Assembly: GCA_032358165.1 (NCBI GenBank)
Contig: JAALGY010000016.1
Location: 124,001 to 188,000 of the forward strand
Source of the DNA: Diplosphaera chodatii
Lineage: Eukaryota; Chlorophyta; Trebouxiophyceae; Prasiolales; Stichococcaceae
Reading direction: 5' to 3'
Length of the DNA stretch: 64,000 bases
Shown here: piece by piece, positions 1 through 10,936 of the stretch
Numbering within the stretch: the stretch's first letter is position 1
How the letters are laid out: each line of letters opens with the position of its first letter
Made by a program: the position numbers and the translations under genes
The notes under the pieces: generated by a model
Told to the model about the DNA's origin: nothing
Database searches by the model: none
What the model saw: only the letters and a program-made list of their open reading frames with translations

Positions 1-162
1 CTTGAAACAATCATGCATCTTGGTGCCGCTGGAAGCAGGAAGGTGTTGTCAGACGGATGACGTGATGCACTTTCACAGCAGGGGACAACGTTTCATTTGC
101 AGAGCCATTTGCCACATCAGAAATGTGACGCAGGCATTTCAAGCACCTAGCATGTACACAAG

Positions 163-1983
163 ATGACTAGACTGGGCTACGACAACTTCACACAGCGCTT
201 GGCCGATACATTTGCTGGCCTTGGCAACCCTGCCGTCTCGGCTGCATCCGAGTGGCAGCCTTCGCAGCAGCAGGCGAGTGGCTTTTGCGCTGCAGGACAT
301 GCTGATGATCCGGGGCATACGTATCGTGGATGCGTCATGTTCATCCAGACATCAAATTGGCAACATTAGCCAGTTGAACTTCTGCAAATGAGAGCAGGTC
401 GCGCACTGTCAGTAAGCTAGGAACGGACGTGTCACGAGAACATGCATACATGCAGCTAGTGCTGCGTGACAGGGCCGCCCGCACCGATCCTACATGCCTG
501 CTCAAACCTGTGTGCCACGCGCACGCAGGTGTTTCGTGGCGGCGATGCCGATGTGCAGTCCTCCGAGGATGAGGATGACGTGCAGCCACAGCTGGAGCTG
601 CCGGAGGGGCTGCTGCAGATGGACACGCCTCGCGATGAGGAGTTCCAGCAGCGCCCCGCGACAGGCGCCTTCTGCCGGGCCGTGGACCGTGAGGAGGAGT
701 ATGATGCGGTGGACGAGGTGGCGCAGGGGCGGGACCCGACCGACGACCGGCCAGCTGGGTCTACCCAGGTGCAGATGGGTGGAAGACCATCGCAGGGCCC
801 ACTGTCAGATGACCTCCACGTCGTTCCGTGTGGCCAGAGATCGTGGAGGCAGCACTCTGCTTTCTGGGGTTCTGAATCGCTCGAATGCACGTTGGCAGGT
901 GCTACCGAACAATGCGTACGAGCGTGAGGGGTCACCGGCCACAGCGGATGCTGCCGAGCCGTCTGGTGCGGAGGACTTTGGGCAGCGCGGGGATCCGCCC
1001 CTCCGGCAGTCATCACCAGAAGCGCAGCCGCATCGCAGCGGCGATGGTGACAGCGGCAGCGGCAACAGGAAGCGCGTGCGCTTCGCTGCCTATGTGCCGC
1101 CGCAGCAGCGCAGCGCCGAAGGCGCCGGGCCGCCACAGGTGTGCATGCTGACCATTGCCATTCCCACTGCAGCAATCAGCCACAGCTGCGGTCTACCGCA
1201 CTTACAGCTGGTGGCGCACAGGCACGGACCTCCCTGTGCAACAGGGTCATACACCACGTGGAGCTTGGGCATGCTTTCGAATGGTCTGTTATCGCGGAGC
1301 CTTCTCTGCTATCACTCTGCAGGGGCCTGGCGCCCTGAGGTCCTCGCTCAAGCAGCGCCCGGGCCGCCCAGCCAGCCGCACTAATCGCCAGAGCACGTCA
1401 ACGGTGCCGGAGCACGTGCAGCACCCGGAGCGCTACACAGTGTACGAGCTGGATGAGCCGCTCACCATTGGCGGCGGTGACAACAGCGCGAACCCCCGCC
1501 CCCAGCCTTCCTCGGTGACACCCTGCGTCCGGTCTGCTGTTCCACGGCAGAGTTCTTACTGTGACTGTTGCAGTACATTAGAGGGCTGACACTGTTGCAA
1601 ATGGTCCTGAACAAGGCTTCCTGAGCATGGCATGCAGCATTCAGCTCTCCTGTTTTGCGAGGCAGGTGACCATCGAGGAGATCGAGCCCACCAGCGAGGA
1701 CCAACGGCGGGAGCTCCCAAGCTTCGGCTCAGGAATTGAGTTTCGGCCGCAGCACAGGAACAACAGCAATGTCGGGGAGCATCTGGGCAGGGAAACGTCA
1801 GGGGTTAATGCCCCGAGGACACCAGATGCCGCTGCAGCGCCAGGGCTGTCCTTCCTGCAGGACGACCCAATGGATGCAGAGGATGCTGGAGGGACAGCCA
1901 ATGTACAGCTGGGTGGCAGCGGCGGTAGTGATCAAGCCATGCCAAAGGCACCCAGACAGCGCAACTACCGCGGCCGCCATTGA
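163..1983 (+). CDS. TSSC4-like U5 snRNP-associated protein
   Basis: Five exons, all joining in frame: 163..273, 529..768, 899..1138, 1323..1514, 1666..1983, giving about 366 aa. The protein is hydrophilic and mostly disordered. What can be recognised: an N-terminal stretch with FTQRLADTFAGLG, an acidic SSEDEDD block right after a VFRG motif, a basic RKRVRFAAYVPP segment, and the short motif HPERYTVYELDE near residue 220. In the TSSC4 family, which chaperones U5 snRNP and tri-snRNP assembly in the nucleus, the defining region is a similar 'VPDY..HPE.WT.YSLED' motif, so I infer a TSSC4 homologue; length also fits (human about 329 aa). The first intron starts with GC (CAG|GCGAGT at 274), the rest with GT. 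The assignment rests on short motifs only; a generic low-complexity nuclear protein is the alternative. Confidence 0.6.
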
Positions 1984-2251
1984 CGCCCCGCAGTGGCATG
2001 TGTTGCATGGTCTGCGTCCTGAGCTGACGTGGTTTGGTCATGCTTTGTATAACATACAACGCTGCATCTGTCGATCACGAACGTGAGCAGAATGGTAACC
2101 AAGCAGATGGCGCTCTGTGTTGCTCAACCGACCGTCTGGGTTGAAAGTAGCTTGTTGCAAGGGGCTGTATACTATGTAAATGAGCGTTACTTTCGTGAGA
2201 TATGCCTCAGCAGTCTGTGCAATCAAACGTGTGCTGGACTATGCCTGTGCC

Positions 2252-4273
2252 TCAAGCTGATAAGGCAGGCGGGCCATTGATATCCACATCCCCCATACCT
2301 GCGAGAATGTGCACAACGCAGCGTCATATACCGCATGGATTGCGAGAATACGCAACAATGTTGCACAGCCTCAAGCTCCGACTGGCAAGCATGTTCTGCA
2401 CGTGATATTGCACTCACCGGTGTCATCGTCATCCTCGCTGTCTGTGTCACCGGCGACCTCCTTGTTGGCGGCCTCCAGCGCTGTGAGCTGCTCCATGAGC
2501 ATCCTGTCGTCCCGCTCTGTGACCTGTAAGAAGGTCAGAACAGGAATGACCAACAAACAGAACTCGCTGCAGTCAGACGCAGGACATCCATATGCACAGC
2601 CAGTCTCAAGTTTGCAGGTGAGATCGAGGTCTGTTCCACTGCGTACCGCGCGAGCTGCCTCCTTTACCAGTAGCCGCCCCTTGTGCGCATCAATGGAGGT
2701 CTTGCACTCTTCGCAGGCCTTATTGAGCACCTCGATTCCCTGCAAGCCAGCTACTGGTCATCAGCATATTGTGCTTCCAGGATGATGTTGCCCTGAATCA
2801 CTGACATTGACATGACTGTGGCAGTATCGACCAAAGTGTCAACCACGCAACCATGCAACCTGAGCACTGCGGACCCCGATCAACATCACTACCCGTCCTC
2901 TACGTCTTGCCCCACCTTCGCCTTGTCCAGCGTGTACGTTGTCAAAACGTACAGCGGCGGCGCCACAAGCTTCATCTTCACTTCACAGTCGTCTGACGAC
3001 TCTGCCTGCGCTGCCCGCATTGCGTCCTGCACGCAACAATGCTGAGATCGGTCAGACTTGGGCAGTGGTCATATGCTTTGCTGATGACTACAGTTCTTGC
3101 AGCAGACGTCACGCGGCAATGTCGGCTACTGCACCTGTATGTGCAGGATGCCATCGTACGAGAAGCACGTGAGCTCCACGTCTGCCCGGATTTTCACTGG
3201 CTGGGGTGTCATTCGCCGCCGGATGTTCTTCATGATCGCATCCTTCACCTCATCTGTCAGGCACTCGATGGGCTCGCCACCATTCACCTGCGATTGTCAC
3301 GAACGACGATGAGCAAAAGGTCCCCAGCACTGGTGCGGAGATGCGGTGCTTAGGTCCAAACTAGTTGTAACCTTATTGGAGCCACGCCCTGGTGCGGGGC
3401 TGAGCTACCCTTCGCTAGCCACGCACCTCGAGCAGCTTCGAGAACACAGCGTCGGGGTCCTGGACCATGACTTTGCAGGCATCGAAGGCGTGGCCGTAGA
3501 GCTTGTACAACGGCCAGGCGATGCTGCTGTAGAGCTGCTCCAGCTGCAGGTGCAAGTGACAGGCTGTCAGCAGGCAGTCTGGCGCAGCTTCTCCGGCCCT
3601 GTGCAGTGCCCATCTGTTGACACTGGGTGTGCCCAAACCATGCGCTTACGGTCGTGCAGGTCCGCAGCAAGTGCTTCACGCCACGTACCTCGCTGCCTGT
3701 AGTCTCTGCTGTGTGCCGCATAATGGAGTGCACCATCTTGGATTTGTTGAACTTCTCCTCTGAAGCTGCAATGTCCTCAGGGGAGACCCGCCGCTTGGAC
3801 AGATCGATGTATCCTTTCTCCTTGTCCACTCGCAATACCATGACCGGCTCTTGTCTGCCAACCTGCAGCAACCATGCACAACCGCCAAGGTCAGCCTTCC
3901 TGCCGTCCGAACATACAGCAACAGTCAAAATGCTGCAGTATTGTGTGCAGTGACCATCGACGGACGGGGCGAGACGGTACCAACCCACTATTTGCAATGC
4001 GTTATGTCGAGCTTGGTCACTGTGCTGTGCATGTGTGGTGATGTGATGCGCTGGCAGACCAGGTAGACCGGTGCCTACCTTGATGAGCTTTGTTATTGAG
4101 CGAATGCGCCGACGCGACAGCTCTGACAGCAGGATCATGCCCTCGATGTCATTGTACTCCAGCAGTGAGACGTAGGCACCCATCTCAGCAATGCTCTTCA
4201 CTTGGACCATGACCACATCATCAACCTCTGGGTATTTCTGCTCATACATGCGGCACCGAGAAAATTCCGACAT
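2252..4273 (-). CDS. EIF2S1: Translation initiation factor eIF2, alpha subunit
   Basis: Eight exons on the minus strand: 4273..4079, 3862..3689, 3543..3427, 3287..3135, 3026..2916, 2739..2647, 2523..2418, 2298..2252; 331 aa. It carries the alpha subunit of the eIF2 ternary complex that brings initiator Met-tRNA to the 40S subunit. The N-terminal S1/OB domain (residues about 15-90) contains the block [13 protein letters not shown], in which the serine before RRR (residue 53 here) matches the Ser51 regulatory phosphosite of other eukaryotes. The helical domain follows ([11 protein letters not shown]) and then the C-terminal alpha/beta domain (LTPQ-like [25 protein letters not shown]). The acidic tail ends in DDDDTGMGDVDI, like plant eIF2-alpha; that tail needs the last 47-nt exon, reached through a GTGAGT donor. 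Length fits plant and animal homologues (315-345 aa). It is divergent with psbW. Confidence 0.95.
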
Positions 4274-4698
4274 GGTGTCTGCTGTACGAACGAGCCAGTG
4301 CTAATGCTATATACCAGCCAAACTCAAGGTTGTTGAAGTGAACCCGCTTAGAACGATCAAGTCGAACTGTGAAAGCAATGACCTCAAAAGATGACTCTAT
4401 ACACCGGAGCGTCCTTGAAAATTGCTTTGCTACTGCCAGTCACTCGTGATGTCAGCAATAGGGCTGTTTTGGACGCTGGCAAGCGCAGTGCTTGCTGGTT
4501 GAAGCCAGCCGGCGGATGCAGGAAGCGGTTCACTGCAGCATCCCCCGCACGCCCTGGACCCCACACCTCCCCTGCTTGCCATCCATTATCTCCCCCGGAT
4601 AACGACGTCGTTGATTGCGTGCTGCCCGGCAAGCAGCACACGCTACCTTTGCCTGCCCACCTCCGCAGCCTGTACCCCTACCCGCACAGAACGTCAAG
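4274..4698. promoter_or_regulatory. Divergent promoter region eIF2-alpha / psbW
   Basis: This 425-bp interval separates the start codons of two divergently transcribed genes, so it must hold both 5' UTRs and promoters. I see no convincing TATA box or other named element, and no coding frame of its own. Confidence 0.5.
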
Positions 4699-5046
4699 AT
4701 GCAGGCTGTGTGCAGCACATCCGCCGTGGGCGTGAAGGGCGTGTCCCTGGCCCGCCGCTCCCCAGTCGCCCGCAGCGCGTGCCGTGCCGCCCCGGTGTGC
4801 CGCGCACAGACGCCGGCAAAGGCAGTCGCAGCCGCAGCCGCCCTGCCAGCCTTCCTGGCCGCACACCCAGCCCTCGCGCTGGTCGACGACCGCCTGGGCG
4901 GTGAGGGCACCGGCAAGATCCTGGGCATCGGCGGCGGTGAGCAGTGGGTGGTGCTGGGCGTCCTCGGCCTGGTGTGGGCGCTGTACTATGTCGGCAGCAA
5001 GGATCTGGGCGGCGACAAGGGCGAGGACTCCGGCCTGAGCCTGTAG
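4699..5046 (+). CDS. psbW: Photosystem II reaction centre protein W, plastid precursor
   Basis: A single intronless frame of 115 aa starting at the ATG at 4699 (the frame is open further upstream, but the first in-frame ATG with a transit-like sequence is this one). Residues 1 to about 60 are an Ala/Arg/Ser/Val-rich bipartite targeting peptide ending in an AXA-type site (HPALA). The mature part starts LVDDRLGGEGTGKILG, carries one transmembrane helix (WVVLGVLGLVWALYYV) and ends in an acidic tail with the C-terminal ESGLSL-like sequence EDSGLSL. These are the hallmarks of PsbW, a one-helix thylakoid protein needed for stability of PSII dimers and PSII-LHCII supercomplexes. It is one of only two intronless genes here, together with Cpn20, another abundant plastid protein. 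Confidence 0.95.
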   Translation: MQAVCSTSAVGVKGVSLARRSPVARSACRAAPVCRAQTPAKAVAAAAALPAFLAAHPALALVDDRLGGEGTGKILGIGGGEQWVVLGVLGLVWALYYVGSKDLGGDKGEDSGLSL

Positions 5047-5833
5047 ACTACTCGATTTCAGAGTGCTTGACGGCTGTGGAGAGCGCCGCGGGTACTTTGT
5101 GCTGCCGCTGCCTTGATAGGTTGCAACCCAGCGCACAGCGTCCGCACTGCTTGACGTGCTGCCACCAGTTCATTGGAGCATTGTTGGGTTGAGGTCAGGG
5201 GTCACCACACACTGTACTTGCTATGAGAAGAGCTGTTGAGCCGCAGAGCTGTTGAGCCGCTGCTTTCCAAGCTTGCTTGGCTTCGTAATGACTTGGAAAG
5301 TGCAGCTGGGTTCTAGCGTATCGTTTCTCTTCTGCACAGTTCGACACCCGCCACTTCATGGCATGCCATGCCTTGCTCAAATCTCCCCGACTGTTCAGTT
5401 TGCCATACCAGCAACTGCTGCCGCCCTCGCAAACCCACGTATCAACCGTTGCACTGTCAATTGCAGTGTCCAAGAAGATCTCGCCAGCCGGAAGTAGGAA
5501 CGGCTAACGCTACGCAGCTTGCGATAGCATGCTCTTACGATACTGCAGACGCATCACATTCCATTGGATAATGTTCTGAGGCGTTGTACCCTCGCAGTGT
5601 ACCCATCGAAGGCGAGCATCGGAGGTGTGCGGCCCTTGATCACAATAAGCAGGTGCAATCATTATACACGGTCTGCGTACATCTGTCGCCCTGTGACAGG
5701 TTCCGAGCGTCCTGAAGCTATTGCCTGCTGGTCAAAACGAGGATACATTGATCGCAACAGACAGCCGCTCGATCCCACGCATGCGGCCATGAAAACAACA
5801 GCAATACGCACCTCAGCAACTGGTCGGTGAAAC
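5047..5833. other. Intergenic region, psbW 3' end and next gene 5' end
   Basis: About 790 bp between two plus-strand genes. Open frames here are short and do not splice into a sensible protein. The only structured element seen is a perfect 16-bp tandem duplication at 5229-5260. The psbW 3' UTR and the promoter of the TPR-like gene must lie here. Confidence 0.5.
5229..5260. repeat. Tandem duplication, 2 x 16 bp
   Basis: The 16-mer AGAGCTGTTGAGCCGC occurs twice back to back without mismatch, in the presumed 3' UTR or downstream flank of psbW. It looks like a recent local slippage duplication; no function is indicated. Confidence 0.9.
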
Positions 5834-8127
5834 ATGCCCGATCCCGCGTCATGTCACCATCATGCGATGGTTGCTGCCGGCACACACCTCCGCCAGGTAC
5901 GTTTTCGCCGTTTCAGTTGATGTGCAGTGGGCATGGCTGCATAGCGCAAAGGAGTTTGTCATGCCAGCCATTCCCAGTCACGCACGCGATGGCTGCCATA
6001 ATCGCAGGGGGAGCACTTGCTGTCTTTGGGCAGATGGCAGGAAGGGCTGCAAGCCTTCAGAGATGGGCTCTCCGCAAGTGCCGGAAGTGGGCGCTTGCAC
6101 ATGATGAAGGCCCTTGGGGCGCCATGCGGTCCGTTGAGCGTGGAGCTGCTTGCCCAGGTCAGCTTTCGGCACTTCTTGGATATCTTTCGTGGGTGCGGCA
6201 GTCAAGGAAGGGTGACACACTGCCGACTCAGCATGCATTTGATGGTCTTTGCTCAAGCGTTTGGGACTTCAACCATGGCTGCTAAGACACACCTCTCTGG
6301 TCTGCAGGCCTGGACAGAGGTCATACGGGAGGCAGAGGCCCCGATCCTGCTGTCGTCACGCGATGGCAAGCTGCTGAAGCCGGTGTCACCAGAGCACCGC
6401 GTTGACGCTGATGCCCTGAAGCGATTGCTTTGCCAGCAGCTGGGCTCTGCGCCCTGGCGTGCGCAGCAGGCGCGGCGGCTGCTGCTAGCGGGGGCTTGGG
6501 CGCGGCGCAAAGGCTCGCAGCGCGCGGCTGCTGCCGTGATCCGTGGCCATGTGTACTGCCAGCACGGCGCCCTTGATGTTGCCCTGCGGGTGCGCCCTGG
6601 CTACATGCTCTTTATTCTCTATATCCTCCTTCTAACAGTGCTTGCCTAACGGGAAGCTATTGTCAGCGAGCGTCGCTGGATCCACCATACTTGCAAAGGT
6701 GGCACTTCAGTGCCAGCTCGAGGAGGCTGTGTCCGCAGGACGCCAACCTGGCGCTGGCATACGCACCGCAGCGCGACGGCAGGTGCGCCTGGGCGCCGGC
6801 ACACGCACTGCTGTCCTCAGTCCTGGAGGCCAAGGTCGAGAACACGCAGGTGAGGTGCTGGCCACGGGATCCCATCTCCCAAGCAGGGTGTGCTGCTGCA
6901 ATGTGTCGTGCACCACAATTGTCTATGACACTGCTGCAGGCGGCATTGGCGATGCAGCGAGCCCAGGAGCTGGAGCCGGCGGCGCACCAGGCAGATGCCC
7001 TGGAGCGCCTGATGCGACGCATACCGGCAGCACATGCCGAGGCACTCCAGGTATGCTCAGCTCGTGATGCCGCACTGGACACACCTGGCGCAGCAGTCAT
7101 CATGACGATAACATGTGACAAATGGAGATAGGTGATGCCGCCTTGCAGGCTGGCGGCGCGCCTGGCCTGGAAAAGCTGCTGGCCGGCGAAGCAGAGGATG
7201 CCAAGCCCGAGTTCCTGAAGCAGCGCCCCAAGGTTGCAGTGGGGTCGTGCACCAGCTATTCATCGCACTGTAACACCGCTTGCTTGTGTCACCCAGCTGA
7301 TACTGGGTGACATCGATGGTGCTGACCTGGATCGCCAAACTGGACAGTACTACTACTACAACCAGTGGATGCGGGGTCGCATCGCGGCGGCGGCGCCAGC
7401 GTTGCCGGAGCCCGTGGTGGCCAAGCTGCTGGACATGGAGGCCGGCGAGCTGGACCTGCTGCTGGCATACCCCGCCGCCGCCGCCGCCCAGGTGCACAGG
7501 CTGCATCGTGTTCGTCGTGTATCCTGGTTGTGACTGACTGGCGCACGATGCTGTTCATGCATGCAACACTGCTGCAGTGCCTATTACAGTCAACGGATGT
7601 CGCTGCAAGACTGGGGTGAGACCGACACTTGCATATAATGCATGGCACAGCAATGGGCACTTATTTAACGCAGGCTCAGGAGCTCCTTAAATACCATGAT
7701 GAGCATGGTGCAGCAGCGCTGCAGGCGCGCAGTGCTCCGCAGCTGACCTGGGAACAGGTGCGCTGCCAGTGGCCAACGGTCAAGTGAACGCCATATGACA
7801 CCAACAGCTAGAGCAAAGTGTTTTGCTGGCAGTGCTAAGCAGACGAGGTTGCATCCTCTTTGTAGGTCATCGTGTAAGGGTACACGGCGACTGATTCTGC
7901 CGTGGGATGAAACTGTACAAGTGACTACGCAGGTGAAGGCATTAAAGGGGCCCGAGATCGTAGGCCTGGGCATGGGCGGCCTTGCGCCGGGCGAGTTGCC
8001 GGCTGCCGAGGAGAAACAACGACTGCCTGCGCCTGTGCGGCCCCTGGCTCTAGAAGCACCCGATGCAGAGCACGCTGGATCGGATGACGATGTCCAGGAG
8101 CAGGCAGAGCTTGTGCACGAATCGTGA
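5834..8127 (+). CDS. TPR-like helical-repeat protein of unknown function
   Basis: Predicted exons 5834..5896, 6008..6157, 6308..6589, 6739..6849, 6940..7050, 7149..7232, 7297..7491, 7683..7757, 7933..8127, all in frame; about 421 aa. The repeats have the helix-turn-helix spacing and small/aromatic pattern of tetratricopeptide repeats (for example LLSLGRWQEGLQAFRDGL in exon 2, HGALDVALRDANLALAYAP across exons 3-4, then ALAMQRAQELEPAAHQAD). Between them are an AWTEVIREAEAP segment and a Tyr-rich motif YYYYNQWMRGRI in exon 7. The C-terminus is acidic. No catalytic motif is visible, so I infer a protein-interaction scaffold. I do not recognise the family. The first exon is the least certain; the acceptor of exon 8 is the third of three nearby AGs, the only one that keeps frame. 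Confidence 0.7.
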
Positions 8128-8141
8128 TGTCGGCATGAGTT

Positions 8142-8146
8142 TTACA
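8142..8146 (-). terminator. Possible TGTAA poly(A) signal for the borealin gene
   Basis: TGTAA on the minus strand about 165 nt past the borealin stop codon. TGTAA is the usual poly(A) signal in green algae. It overlaps the 3' end of the convergent TPR-like gene. Short motif, so chance is possible. Confidence 0.35.
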
Positions 8147-8311
8147 TTGTTATCGTCACACATACAAATACATCCTTCAACACCATTCGGGTTCGTGCTC
8201 AATGCTGCCCGCTGCATGTGCACTGTGGTGATCTGATCATCCAACATCGACAGAACAGCACGTTTCGGCCTAGGTACAGGTATCAGTGATCTGTCCTGCC
8301 GGCCCCGAACC

Positions 8312-10212
8312 CTACTTGGAAGCAGCCGGCACAACGCTGGCCACTGTATTATACAGCTCCAGCAGCTTCGCCCGAACCTGCATAGCGATGGCATGTCACT
8401 TAGCACGGCATTCCATCTGATATATTGGTGACACCAACGGTGTCGTGGCAAGCAATATGCACAGAGGGACAGCAACCAGCAGTCACCTCGCTGCGCAGAT
8501 CCTCCGGCACAGCATTGAGGTCGCCATCTGTGACGACAACTTGACGCCCATCTGCAGCAAAACCCAGGCGGGCAAGCCGTCATCAAGCATGCCACAGCAC
8601 AGACATACAGTCCAGTCCTGCAACATGCCGTATCCATGCTGCGGTCAGGCTGCAACAGGGGGCGCGCCCTCTGTGGTGACCAGGATCGTGCGGGCCTGCT
8701 GCGTGGCGGCTGTACGGCCGTGTGGGTTGCGCCGTGTGATCACAGTGGCGCAGCTGGCCCCGCTGCTGGCGCCGCCCGGCAACACCTGCAGCCGTGCACA
8801 GCAAGTCACTCTGCAATGACCCCAATCACTCGATGTGCAGGAGGGAATCCAGACGATCATGGCCGGCCAGGATCTTTGAGTCCGCAAGGACGGCACATCC
8901 GCACCGTGCCGGGCATCGGTGTCGGCAGCACGGTCCCGCCCACCAGTGGTGTGGCCAGCGACAAATGCCGCGCCGCCACTGCCTGGTCCAGCTCAATCGG
9001 GGAGCCTGCAGTGGGCAGGGCAGTATCCTGGGCTTGGGCGTCAGTGACGTGCAGTGACCGCAGCTAGCATCACAGGCCCCAGCGCATCTGCTGCGACATT
9101 CTTGTGTTGCTGCGCTGGAGCACAGCGCACCCGACTGGGAGTACAGGACCTCCCCCGGTCTGGCGAATCGCGCTGTGCCAGGCACGCTGATGTGACCTGC
9201 CGTGGGTCTAGCTGCTGGTGTGGCGTCAGCTCTGCAGGCAGCGCTTCAACTTGCAGTGTGCACCATCAAGACACCATTGTCAAGCCAGGTCTCTGCAGCA
9301 GCCGACAACCACCTGAACGGTATAGGGCGCACCCTCACAGGGGCAACATCCTGCAGCACCTGGCTGAGCGGGCTGCGCGACGCGTCTGCGTTGCCGGGGC
9401 GCCGTCGAAGCGCGGCGGCGGAGCCCGCGCCCGCCTGGTCGTCCGTGCCACGGTGGCCGCCGGCTCCGCCGGCGCCTCGCCCTCGCTGCCGCCGCGGGAC
9501 ACCTGCACCGCGGCAGCGAATGCGTCCTCTTGAGCCCCACCCTGCAGCAATGCACCCAGCTACCATCGCCATGCAGGGGCAGGTGCGGATAAGGCCCTGC
9601 GCCATGCGCCAGACTCATCTGAGACTGAGCGTTCGGTGCGCCGTGCTTCTCAGGGCCCTCACCTCGAGGCGCCCAGTCACCCGCGCCAGCAGGGCCGCCT
9701 CTATGTCGCCGGCGTACTGCTGCTGGAACTGCACAAGCGGCAGGCTGCGCACCTGCACGTATTGGTTCACGCACAACACGAGCAATCAAGCAGTCGAGAT
9801 CGAAAATGTAACGGGTAATCAGGCACGGCATGGACACCCCCATGGTCCTGGTATAGGACGTGAGTCGAACAGACCTTCTTGGGAAGCTTCAGCAGCTGAA
9901 TGGCATACTCGTTGCGCAGGGTCACCGCGGCATCATCCGCCATGTGCAGCAGCTCGGCGCACTTGTGCCGCACTGCGGCCGCAGGTGCACAGATGGCCCC
10001 GTAAGCGGTAACGGAAATGTGACAGCACACATGCATGGTGATACTGGTGCAGCTGATGTGCATATCAACACCGGTGTGGCTGTACCCTGTGCATCCAGCG
10101 TCTCGATGATCTGCATCGCCTTGGCACTGCCAACACCGGCACCATCGGGCTCCACACTCTCCGCTGCATTTGTGTCTGCAGGCGCCAACGGCTTCCGCTT
10201 CCGGGGCGGCAT
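8312..10212 (-). CDS. Borealin-like chromosomal passenger complex subunit
   Basis: Nine exons: 10212..10086, 9972..9875, 9752..9663, 9541..9360, 9231..9131, 9005..8905, 8785..8668, 8551..8487, 8377..8312; about 315 aa. The start MPPRKRKPLAP is basic. The N-terminal helical domain reads NEYAIQLLKLPKKVRSLPLV then FQQQYAGDIEAALLARVTGR, the pattern of the borealin/Dasra N-terminus (helix ending in LPK, then a short acidic helix) that bundles with INCENP and survivin. The middle is Arg/Ala/Pro-rich and disordered. RPGEVLYSQSGSP and the C-terminal segment EDGRQVVVTDGDLNAVPEDL match the conserved borealin C-terminal domain (plant BORR type). In the cell borealin targets Aurora kinase to centromeres. 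The intron after 8668 would need a GC donor (GAGG|GCGCGC); it is the only junction that restores the conserved DGR motif. Confidence 0.8.
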
Positions 10213-10936
10213 GCTGGTTTGTATGACTGTATAGAACTCTTGAATTGAAAGTGCGTGAGCTTGCTCAGATGCTGCAGCAACGCACTACATCTAAGGACCA
10301 CAGCGGCCTGCCAACCAGCAGCTGCCGCCAACTATCTTGATCGATGGGCCTGTAAGGCTTTGCAGGTATGAATGCACACAGCAGCAGTCAGCTGCGAGCG
10401 CTGTCAGGCACGACGGCAGAAGGGGAGTGGTGCGAAGTGCATGATGTTCGAAGCGCAGGGTGCGACAGGTGATGCCAAAACCCTAGTGATCATCACGTGG
10501 TCCGCAACCTACCTGGCCGAGAGCACCAAGCCCTGGCAGCTGGCGCATGAGGAGACGCTGGCAAACGACTCAGAAACAGTGTGCGGACCATAAGGCTGCG
10601 TCGTTGCTGGCAGTTTCTGCTGACACGCCGTTCAACACACAGATTGTACCTGGCCGGCAGCCGTCGAAAACAGAGCGGTTGCGACTGCAGACACAGCCGC
10701 TGTTCGTGGGGCTGGCATTCAGGCCCATTTATCTGGTCAATTGCTGTCCATCGCCTCGCGTCAGGCGGACCTGGGTAGACCTCCTATGTGCTGCACGTGC
10801 TGAGATCTTCAAGCGAGATACACTCCTGATAGCTTCACCGGCGCCGACATTCCCCACTTTCGGCAGGATCCCTTCTTTCTTCCCGGCCTGCAACAAACTG
10901 AAAGTCCTTTCAACCCGATCCTGTTGATTGCACGCC
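10213..10936. promoter_or_regulatory. Divergent intergenic region borealin / glyoxalase-fold gene
   Basis: 724 bp between two start codons facing away from each other. It contains short open frames (for example around 10372-10593) that show no recognisable protein and no supporting splice sites. Both promoters are expected here; no specific element stands out. Confidence 0.45.

Noticed and set aside
456..1175. 239-codon minus-strand frame
   Set aside because: Shadow of the TSSC4-like exons; crosses their introns and has no motif.
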